DNA from: Saprospiraceae bacterium
GTDB taxonomy: Bacteria > Bacteroidota > Bacteroidia > Chitinophagales > Saprospiraceae
Assembly (NCBI GenBank): GCA_020627965.1
Contig: JAHDFX010000048.1
Span: 1 to 33,657, forward strand
Reading direction: 5' to 3'
Length of the DNA stretch: 33,657 nucleotides
In this document: positions 27,372 to 33,657 of the stretch, piece after piece
Position numbering within the stretch: position 1 is the stretch's first letter
Layout: every line of letters starts with the position of its first letter
The notes under the pieces: generated by a model
What the model saw: only the letters and a program-made list of their open reading frames with translations
Databases searched by the model: none
What the model was told of the DNA's origin: nothing
Position numbers and translations under genes: made by a program

Positions 27372-28925
27372 TTATTTTCTGGTATATTCTAAATATTTGT
27401 TTAATTCACGTTTTACAATAGGAGCAAGAATCAATAAGCCCAGCATATTGGGAAAAATCATAGCAAAAACCATGGCATCTGAAAACTGGATTACTGCATC
27501 TAGCCCTGCTGCTGCTCCGATAATGATAAACAGGCAGAATACGATTTTATAAATGATGATAACCTTTTGGCTCCTGCCAAATAAGTACATACAAGCCTGC
27601 AATCCATAATAAGACCAGGACAGCATCGTCGAGAAGGCAAAAAGCACCACCGCAACTGCCAATACATAAGGAAACCAGGAAAATACAGAAGCAAAAGCAT
27701 TGGAAGTCAATTCTATACCTGCCCTTATGCTGGTATCATCCCCAATATTCAGGTACTCACCAGTAATCACGATCACCAAAGCAGTCATGGTACAAACAAC
27801 CACCGTATCAATAAATGGCTCTAATAAACCAACCAAACCTTCGCTTGCAGGATATTCAGTACGAACGGCCGAATGGGCAATAGAGGCTGAACCTACACCT
27901 GCTTCATTAGAGAAAGCTGCTCGTTGAAAACCTTGTATCAGTACACCCACAAAACCACCCAAACCTGCCTGTGGAGTGAAAGCTTCCGTAAAAATTTTAC
28001 CGAAAGTAGCAGGAATCATGTCAATATGAAAAATAAGGATAACCAAAGCTGCCAATACATAAATGCCACACATTAAAGGGACAATTTTCTCTGTTGTGGT
28101 TCCAATTCGTTTAATACCGCCAATAATGACAATACCGACCATAATTGCCATAATTACACCATAAATAAAACCACCATAACCAGATTCCACGCCCAATACA
28201 CTCATGAGTAATTGAGCCGACTGATTGGCTTGAAACATATTGCCGCCGCCAAAAGAACCCATCATACAAGCTACAGCAAAAAAGCCTGCCAATGCTTTGC
28301 CTAAGGTCGTCCAACCTCGCTCCTTAAGCCCTTTGCTCAGGTAATACATCGGACCGCCATATACAGTCCCTTTATCGTCAGTTTCCCGATAATAAACACC
28401 AAGCGTACACTCCGTAAACTTAGAAGACATGCCCAGTAAACCAGCGATAATCATCCAAAACGTAGCACCAGGGCCACCCAGAGAAATAGCAATGGCGACA
28501 CCAGCTATATTGCCTAGCCCGACGGTTGCAGATAATGCTGCCGTCAATGCCTGAAAATGACTGACTTCGCCAGATATATGGTCTGCTTGAAGTGTTTGTA
28601 AATTATCACTTGCCCTGGCTGGCTTTGCTGGCGTATGTTTGCCCCGAACGACATCTATTGCCAATTTAAAACGAGTGATATTGACAAACCTAAAATAGAC
28701 CGTAAATATACTGGCGCCCAGCACTAAAACGATCAGGACGATGGGGATAGAATGACCAGCTATATTGATCGGGGTCATAACAGTATTAAAGAGCCATTCA
28801 GAAACGGGCTGCACCCAGCTGTTTATACGATTATCCAGCCCTTCTGTCTGGTCTTGTGCCTGGCTTAGTACAGGCATAACAAGCCCGATTACTAAAGCCA
28901 TGGCTTTTAGTATTAATGTTCTCAT
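27372..28925 (-). CDS. Sodium:alanine symporter family (AGCS) transporter
   Basis: An inner-membrane amino-acid:Na+ symporter of 517 residues with about ten or more hydrophobic helices. Family blocks are visible: '[33 protein letters not shown]', here cited as '[13 protein letters not shown]' and 'GGPGATFWM'; then 'GGPMYYL', '[15 protein letters not shown]', and '[19 protein letters not shown]'. The likely substrates are alanine or glycine. The N-terminus ('[16 protein letters not shown]') looks like a cleavable signal peptide, an extension I believe is frequent in Bacteroidota members. The gene lies 90 bp downstream of the leftward barrel gene, with a GC-rich hairpin between them, so cotranscription is uncertain. 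Confidence 0.93.
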   Translation of the reverse strand: MRTLILKAMALVIGLVMPVLSQAQDQTEGLDNRINSWVQPVSEWLFNTVMTPINIAGHSIPIVLIVLVLGASIFTVYFRFVNITRFKLAIDVVRGKHTPAKPARASDNLQTLQADHISGEVSHFQALTAALSATVGLGNIAGVAIAISLGGPGATFWMIIAGLLGMSSKFTECTLGVYYRETDDKGTVYGGPMYYLSKGLKERGWTTLGKALAGFFAVACMMGSFGGGNMFQANQSAQLLMSVLGVESGYGGFIYGVIMAIMVGIVIIGGIKRIGTTTEKIVPLMCGIYVLAALVILIFHIDMIPATFGKIFTEAFTPQAGLGGFVGVLIQGFQRAAFSNEAGVGSASIAHSAVRTEYPASEGLVGLLEPFIDTVVVCTMTALVIVITGEYLNIGDDTSIRAGIELTSNAFASVFSWFPYVLAVAVVLFAFSTMLSWSYYGLQACMYLFGRSQKVIIIYKIVFCLFIIIGAAAGLDAVIQFSDAMVFAMIFPNMLGLLILAPIVKRELNKYLEYTRK

Positions 28926-28957
28926 AATATATTTTATTGAATCCGGTGTGTGTAAAG

Positions 28958-28991
28958 TAGCCAGGCCTGCAAATGAGTGTGGGCCTGGCTA
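28958..28991 (-). terminator. GC-rich hairpin between barrel gene and symporter
   Basis: A perfect 10-bp stem (28958-28967 with 28982-28991) and a 14-nt loop, starting 25 bp after the barrel gene stop and ending 33 bp before the symporter start codon. It is not followed by a clear T-tract, so it may be a weak terminator, an attenuator or an RNA-stability element. Confidence 0.5.
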
Positions 28992-29015
28992 TGAGAGTTC
29001 AACTTTTAATTTTAC

Positions 29016-30311
29016 TTAATTTCTTTTTCCGCCGATTTTGCTGGGAGATTTTTTGGGTAAAGATGAGCGGTTTCCTCCAATTTTGCCGGAAGGCTTTTTA
29101 AAGACAGATGGAATGTTTTTACCGATCTTACCTGGCGACTTCTTTGACATATTCGGGCGATGTGGAGGAACATCCTTTGGTTTCCCTGCACGATCAGGAA
29201 CTTCATCAATAGTTGCTGGTGGTGTCGCAGGAACACTTGGTTGACCACCTCTGTCGGGTTTGTCTTCGATAGTTGCCGGCTCATAAATTGAGGGTTCATA
29301 TGCTGGAGGGCAAGACGGATTATCATCATTCCAGTTGTCGCCGTCGTTATTGTCATTCCAGTTATCATTAACCGGCGGCGGCGGCGGCGGAGTAGAAGGA
29401 ACAGGATAAGAAGGTGGACAGGGTGGGGGAGGCACTGTACTGCATCCTCCTAATTCGCCCATCAATATATCAAAAAAGATAGAACCTCTATTACAATCTC
29501 TTCGTCTGCGTTCACGGCGTTCTCTACGTTCGATACGCTCACAATCGCAATTACAATCACAGTCGTCTTCCTGTATTCTGTTTTGCTTACGCTTTCTATC
29601 CAGTTTTATAGATACGCCAAGATTATAACTTAGTGCATCATAATCGCTACTGACTGCGGGATTAAGTACTTCACGTTGATTATCAATAACGTCTTCCATG
29701 TCGATATAAGACATTTCAGGAGTATGGGTGTAGGCAGCTCTAAAGTTAATAGCTACACGCTGAGATACAGGCACCTGAACGCCAGCTCCGACACCATACC
29801 CCCACTGTCCGTTGGTAACGACTCCATTCCATTGGTCGGTATAGCTATCGTCATAATAATCATATTCTTCTGTATGGTAACCACTCGTGAAAATATTACC
29901 ACCCACAAAGCCATCAATAAAAGGATGCACGGGGAGCGCCTGATATTTTAAACGTACCAACCCGTTCATAGCAATTGCCATATTCGTAGGGCGATAAATT
30001 TCCTCATACCCAGGGTTAGTGTAGATCGTATATCTACCGGATTTTCCGCTGCCCTGCACACGTCCTTCCAAGCCCCATTGGAAAACAAAAGGTTTGCGAT
30101 TGGAAGTCAGGTCACCATAGCCAGCTAAAGATAAACCAATGGCATCTTTGTAATGATTAGCATCCAAATCCATTAGGGGACAAGTGAGTGTACCATTAAT
30201 TTCGATAAAACGAGACTTTCTAGGTTGATAGTCGAAAGTAGCATCGTCTTGGGCGAGTAGGGGGTTGCTTATACCAATAAGCAGCAAGAATAAAAGAACA
30301 TAGTTTTTCAT
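29016..30311 (-). CDS. Outer-membrane beta-barrel protein with low-complexity tail
   Basis: 431 residues with a signal peptide ('MKNYVLLFLLLIGISNPLLAQ'). Residues about 22-240 alternate like a small outer-membrane barrel ('FIEINGTLTCPL', 'GLSLAGYG', 'GYGVGAGVQVPVSQRVAINFRAAYTH', 'YNLGVSIKL'). The tail is unusual: a Cys/Asp cluster 'DDCDCNCDCE', an Arg/Glu helix 'RIERRERRERRRRDC', a polyproline stretch, an Asn/Asp/Trp segment, two 'PATIxxxPDRxGxP' repeats and three basic 'KKSPGKIG'-like repeats at the extreme C-terminus. The barrel probably anchors the tail at the cell surface or in the periplasm, perhaps for binding peptidoglycan, metal or polyanions; this is inference. The upstream gene region is the 660-bp spacer to the right. 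Confidence 0.8.
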   Translation of the reverse strand: MKNYVLLFLLLIGISNPLLAQDDATFDYQPRKSRFIEINGTLTCPLMDLDANHYKDAIGLSLAGYGDLTSNRKPFVFQWGLEGRVQGSGKSGRYTIYTNPGYEEIYRPTNMAIAMNGLVRLKYQALPVHPFIDGFVGGNIFTSGYHTEEYDYYDDSYTDQWNGVVTNGQWGYGVGAGVQVPVSQRVAINFRAAYTHTPEMSYIDMEDVIDNQREVLNPAVSSDYDALSYNLGVSIKLDRKRKQNRIQEDDCDCNCDCERIERRERRERRRRDCNRGSIFFDILMGELGGCSTVPPPPCPPSYPVPSTPPPPPPVNDNWNDNNDGDNWNDDNPSCPPAYEPSIYEPATIEDKPDRGGQPSVPATPPATIDEVPDRAGKPKDVPPHRPNMSKKSPGKIGKNIPSVFKKPSGKIGGNRSSLPKKSPSKIGGKRN

Positions 30312-30972
30312 AAATGACAGATTTTATAAGTGGAAGCTTTCCAAAAAAGGGGGATTTGAACGGCTTCCCTGAATTTAAAATTGAATCATAAACATATCCG
30401 GATTAAAGTTATTTAAAGAATGAATTTGATCGTCAAAAGCAATGTGTTGAAAAGGTGGAACGTCGATATACTATATCCGATTATACCGACGTTCCTTTGA
30501 ACACAGTTTGTCTTGTATGAACTTTAGTCTAAACTATCTTGTGTGAATCAGTTTATCCGTTTGACTTTAAGAACATTCTAAATCATAACTCTATTATTGT
30601 ATTGCACTTTTATAATAATGGTTATCAAAAAGAGTAAAAAAAATGTTTTATGATTTAAAATCTTTTGACAATGCAAAGATGTAGATGAAAAAATGTAATA
30701 CAAAGTAAGTCTATTGCAAGTATTGAAAGCGTATTGTGAATCAGTTTGCTACACATATAGCTTAAGTGTGTTAATTATTTTGAAAACAAAGTGTTGCTAT
30801 TCTGAAAGTAAGTTTGTAACTTAGTTTGAAAGAAATTGGTAATCTATTGATTATTAAATGTTTGTTTTTTAAATCAAGTATGGGTGATCTGACTTTTGGT
30901 ATGTATTCATTTTGTTTAAATGAATGATTAGACTATTGAGAAAGCTTCAGCCCAATACGCAGTATTGTAAAA
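30312..30972. other. 660-bp divergent intergenic region
   Basis: No gene was seen. The left half holds an imperfect fold-back (30381-30550); a 13-bp direct repeat occurs at 30542-30554 and 30735-30747; a TAAGTTTG match to the -7 consensus lies at 30809-30816, 157 bp before the next start codon. An unannotated small RNA cannot be excluded. Confidence 0.45.
30381..30550. repeat. Imperfect fold-back repeat
   Basis: The centre is a 14-bp inverted repeat with one mismatch (30457-30470 and 30482-30495, 11-nt loop). Beyond it, weaker complementarity continues outward ('TGTGTT.AAAGG', 'TAAAGTT', 'TGAATCA'-like blocks on both sides, with gaps) to about 30381 and 30550. It may be a decayed mobile fold-back element, an operator, or a structured RNA. 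Confidence 0.4.
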
Positions 30973-32973
30973 ATGGCGCAGATTCCACCGAAAATTCTCT
31001 TAGATATTTTTTTTAAAGCCTTCAAAGTCTTCTATCAAAACCATCCTGATAAACAACAGGCGGACGATATGTTGATGAAAATGGTACCTTTCCCTAGCGG
31101 TAGCCGCAATCGAAAAGACGTCTTTTACGAAATATTTGAGGATGTATACAGTCAATTGAATATTACTGATGCGGAAACGGACGAGAAATACAATAATATA
31201 GAGGAATTATTTACACGCCGATATATAGAAGTCATTAAATCCTATGTACGGGATGATGAAACCTTCGGTATGGACGATGAATATCTGAATCTGATCTATC
31301 GCTATACTTATAATTCAGATGAGTATATTAGTATAGCCAAACATCTGCTCAATGTACAGCGGGAAATTCCTGAAAATCGCTTTGAAGAATCGCATGAAAG
31401 GATAAAAAAACCGCTGTCTATCATGTTTTATTCCCGTTTGCAAAACATCTTAAAGCAAAATACGGTCAAAAATGATAAGATTGTCGAGCTGCCCTTCGAT
31501 CACCTGCTAGAACGCTTCGGTCTTCACGCCGATGATCTAATGAAAATGCTGTTTGCCGAGCCGAGCGCCTTGTGTTCTATTATCTTTCCTCCTTCACAGC
31601 AATTTGAATCCAAGCCCAATTTATTAAAACATTCTTTGCAGGATTATAAAGGCGTATTGCTAGGTCATGCCTTGTCCATACATTCTGATTCTGTATTTTT
31701 ATTGGCTGAACTAGGGCGGGCTATGCGCATTGCCAAAGTCATCAATAAACCCGTCAGCATCTTCCTGACTGGCGAAAAATTTGGCTCGCTCAACTGGATC
31801 GTACAGGATTTCATGGACTTAAAATCAGAAAATCCTGATAAATATGCTAAAGTCAATATAGAAACAAATATCCGTGAATGTCTGGCTTTCAGAACCAAGC
31901 TATACAGTACATTAGGGCTCGATTATCAGATATGTGATTCAGGCAATGCCGGCTCCGAATATTTCCCAGAATCGACCACATTACAACTGGAAATTTCCCG
32001 TACTGCCCGAGAATATCACGAACTCTGTCTGCTCATTTTAAAAGATAAAACCTATTCTCGAAAAGTAGATCGATATGAAGCCCGTGAGATCATAGAAATA
32101 CTGGATAGCTTTCTGGTGGAAGACAGAGATGGTGGTATTTCGGGTTTAAGCATCGTCAAGAAAGACTTAAAGAAACACATCGGTATCATAAAAATGGTCG
32201 TAGACAGTCTCAAATCTTTCTCTGTGAAGACTTTTGAGTACTTCCTGTTGCAGTATTACCATCAGTTTAAGTATGATGGCTTTCTCAAACTGGCCGTCTC
32301 CCGTGAATATACTTTTGATGAACTATTTGTCAAAATGATAAAAAAGGACGGCATGGGTTACGAGCTGGGCGGCTTGTATTTCAAAGACTATACCTGCCAT
32401 ACTGAAGACGGTGATAAGACGGTTTTTCCGTACTATTTTCCAAGTGGCTCTTTATACACCGGAGAACCAGAAAAGATCAACGAATATACCGAAAATGTGA
32501 TTCTGATAAAAGATCGAAGAGCAAAAATAAAGCATGTCCTCGAATCCTATACGAATCCCTTCAAACTAGCCGCCGTTATAAGTGACTTGCTGTCCTTTGC
32601 TCACTATTATTTCATGAACAACGAAAAAACAAAAGGCAATCATTTTGATGAAGAATTTGCCACCATCGCCGGACAACTCAGTGAAGAGTTCGCTTTATCA
32701 TGGCAATATTACACGCATCTGTCAGAAGAAGAATTTCACCATGATCTGGTGACTTTTGAACGTCTGCTCCTGAGTCAGTGGTCGAGGAATATCATCGTGC
32801 CTTATTACTTCTATCCTTTCCTCCTGTCCGATGGCATCAATGCAAAAGGCAATGCGGATAAACGTACACAATTGATCGAATGTTATACCGAAATGGTGAA
32901 CCTGATCCTGCGAGAGTTAGAAAAATCTATGGATTTTGGGGCGAATATCCGGCATTGGGGAGTGTATCTTTGA
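30973..32973 (+). CDS. Unrecognised 666-residue cytoplasmic protein
   Basis: No signal peptide or membrane helix. Residues 1-200 are helical ('KILLDIFFKAFKVFYQNHPD', 'LMKMVPFPSGSRNRKDVFYEIFEDVY'). A central segment around residues 225-310 looks like an alpha/beta Rossmann-type core: 'YKGVLLGHALSIHSDSVFLL', then helix, then 'KPVSIFLTGEKFGSLNWIV'. A further beta region near 455-500 has 'YELGGLYFKDYTCH' and 'VFPYYFPSGSLYTG'. The C-terminal 150 residues are helical again. I do not recognise the family and give no function. It has a single strong ORF with normal codon use and no partner gene; the next gene to the right is convergent. Confidence 0.8.
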   Translation: MAQIPPKILLDIFFKAFKVFYQNHPDKQQADDMLMKMVPFPSGSRNRKDVFYEIFEDVYSQLNITDAETDEKYNNIEELFTRRYIEVIKSYVRDDETFGMDDEYLNLIYRYTYNSDEYISIAKHLLNVQREIPENRFEESHERIKKPLSIMFYSRLQNILKQNTVKNDKIVELPFDHLLERFGLHADDLMKMLFAEPSALCSIIFPPSQQFESKPNLLKHSLQDYKGVLLGHALSIHSDSVFLLAELGRAMRIAKVINKPVSIFLTGEKFGSLNWIVQDFMDLKSENPDKYAKVNIETNIRECLAFRTKLYSTLGLDYQICDSGNAGSEYFPESTTLQLEISRTAREYHELCLLILKDKTYSRKVDRYEAREIIEILDSFLVEDRDGGISGLSIVKKDLKKHIGIIKMVVDSLKSFSVKTFEYFLLQYYHQFKYDGFLKLAVSREYTFDELFVKMIKKDGMGYELGGLYFKDYTCHTEDGDKTVFPYYFPSGSLYTGEPEKINEYTENVILIKDRRAKIKHVLESYTNPFKLAAVISDLLSFAHYYFMNNEKTKGNHFDEEFATIAGQLSEEFALSWQYYTHLSEEEFHHDLVTFERLLLSQWSRNIIVPYYFYPFLLSDGINAKGNADKRTQLIECYTEMVNLILRELEKSMDFGANIRHWGVYL

Positions 32974-32976
32974 GAC

Positions 32977-33057
32977 GTGTTGAGGTGCGCCTTGTGTTGA
33001 TGTGTTGAGGTTTTTTTGTGTTATGGTGTTATTGTGCGTTGTGTTATCGTGTTATTG
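32977..33057. repeat. GTGTT-rich simple-repeat tract
   Basis: Seven GTGTT words in about 80 bp. It includes an 18-bp direct repeat with one mismatch (33017-33034 and 33040-33057, period 23) and a 10-bp repeat GTGTTGAGGT at 32977 and 33002, with a T7 run at 33011-33017. It starts just after the 666-residue gene; the T7 run could contribute to transcription termination. Confidence 0.6.
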
Positions 33058-33065
33058 AAGCATCC

Positions 33066-33090
33066 GTCATTCTGAACTGGATTCAGAATC
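33066..33090. repeat. Palindromic intergenic repeat (ATTCTGAA type)
   Basis: Perfect 8-bp arms ATTCTGAA (33069-33076) and TTCAGAAT (33082-33089) with a 5-nt loop, set in 'GTCATTCTGAAC...CAGAATCTC'. From memory this kind of sequence recurs between genes in many Bacteroidota and other genomes as a dispersed palindromic repeat. It lies between two convergent genes. Confidence 0.5.
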
Positions 33091-33135
33091 TCCGCAAGCG
33101 TCGAAGGGGGATTTTAGGAGTGAGTGAAAATGCTC

Positions 33136-33657
33136 TTACTCATTGATTTCTTGGAGGAGTTTTTGGAATTTTGGGCCGTATTCTGAATCTTGACGAAGCG
33201 GTGCGAGGAGTTCTTCTGTTTCTAGAAATTCTTTGTCATTATAGCCTAGTTCTATAGCTTTTTGAAGGTGCTCAAATGCAACTCTAGGCCAACCCGCTAT
33301 TGTGTTACTAACACACCAATCTAAATTTGCTTTATCGACTTCCCCAAGTGCATTAAAAGAGTTCCCACGATTTCCAAATGCTTGCGAGAAATATTTTTTG
33401 TAGAAAACAGCCCTAGTGAAATCCCTGATAGCTTTTTGGTGTTCACCCAGATTAGAATATATAAGCCCTCTATTATTAAAAGCATAAGGGTCGGTATCGT
33501 TGGTGTACTGTAAAATTTTGTTAAAATCATTCATTGCTTTTTTATCTTTTCCTAATTTACTGTAAGCAATGCCTCTAGCATTATAGTTTTCTATATTGGA
33601 AGGATCAATCTGGATTGCTTTGTCAAAATATATAATAGCTTGCTCAAACTCTTTAAG
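33136..33657 (-). CDS. TPR-repeat protein, 3' part (5' end outside window)
   Basis: The frame is open from the right edge (first codon at 33657-33655) to the stop at 33136; the ATG at 33534 is inside a TPR and is not the start. At least three tetratricopeptide repeats are visible: 'EQAIIYFDKAIQIDPSNIEN', 'AFNNRGLIYSNLGEHQKAIR' and 'AFGNRGNSFNALGEVDKANL'. The tail ('LAPLRQDSEYGPKFQKLLQ') matches the usual ending of such proteins. It probably acts as a protein-interaction scaffold; N-terminal domains and location cannot be judged. Confidence 0.85.
   Translation of the reverse strand, partial: LKEFEQAIIYFDKAIQIDPSNIENYNARGIAYSKLGKDKKAMNDFNKILQYTNDTDPYAFNNRGLIYSNLGEHQKAIRDFTRAVFYKKYFSQAFGNRGNSFNALGEVDKANLDWCVSNTIAGWPRVAFEHLQKAIELGYNDKEFLETEELLAPLRQDSEYGPKFQKLLQEINE

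Noticed and set aside
29012-29368. A second leftward frame of about 118 codons over the barrel protein tail
   Set aside because: It lies inside the low-complexity tail of the real gene, which has a signal peptide and a full barrel in the other frame.
30973-32973. Assignment of the orphan protein to the cyclodipeptide synthase family
   Set aside because: Only a vague likeness around the 'HALSIHSDS' segment; length, the flanking helical regions and the other expected motifs do not match.
1-33657. tRNA or rRNA genes
   Set aside because: No cloverleaf-like or conserved rRNA segments were noticed in any intergenic region; small RNAs cannot be excluded by eye.

Overview
The window looks like a chromosomal segment of a Bacteroidota bacterium, most likely Saprospiria or Chitinophagia-like (inference). 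The evidence is: several type IX secretion (T9SS) type A C-terminal sorting domains; a TonB-dependent receptor with a carboxypeptidase-regulatory-like N-terminus; very large secreted proteins built from HYR, SprB-like, PKD and two-component-regulator propeller repeats; AT-rich DNA; and -7 boxes of the TAnnTTTG type. No rRNA, tRNA, CRISPR array, prophage or transposase gene was seen.

Layout. 1-3.6 kb: the 3' part of a secreted repeat protein faces a second T9SS cargo protein, with a strong hairpin between their ends. 3.9-7.0 kb: leftward TonB-dependent receptor followed by bioD. 7.2-8.25 kb: a small lipoprotein and a long non-coding stretch that holds a 178-bp fold-back, MITE-like element. 8.25-17.4 kb: one giant adhesin-like gene with about 21 HYR domains, four proprotein-convertase-P-like domains and a T9SS tail, now split into two reading frames near 9.59 kb. 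17.5-19.15 kb: leftward pair of an ornithine cyclodeaminase/mu-crystallin family enzyme and a lipoprotein with a possible Cys/His active site. 19.3-21.2 kb: a small charge-segregated secreted protein and a helical-repeat protein whose stop codons overlap tail to tail. 21.5-27.2 kb: a 1903-residue subtilisin-like protease fused to PKD, fourteen propeller blades, dockerin-like and SprB-like modules. 27.4-30.3 kb: leftward outer-membrane barrel protein and a sodium:alanine symporter. 30.3-33.66 kb: a 660-bp intergenic region with another fold-back, an unrecognised 666-residue cytoplasmic protein, a GTGTT-rich tract, a palindromic intergenic repeat and the 3' part of a TPR protein.

Functional reading. 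Most of the coding capacity goes into exported, modular, calcium-binding and adhesive proteins, which suggests a surface-attached or particle-degrading lifestyle. Housekeeping content is thin: biotin synthesis, amino-acid uptake and an imino-acid/amino-acid enzyme. I saw no clear multi-gene novel system. The items most worth following up are the fold-back element, the frameshift in the giant gene, a repeated domain shared by the two largest repeat proteins, the protease-propeller fusion and the 666-residue orphan.
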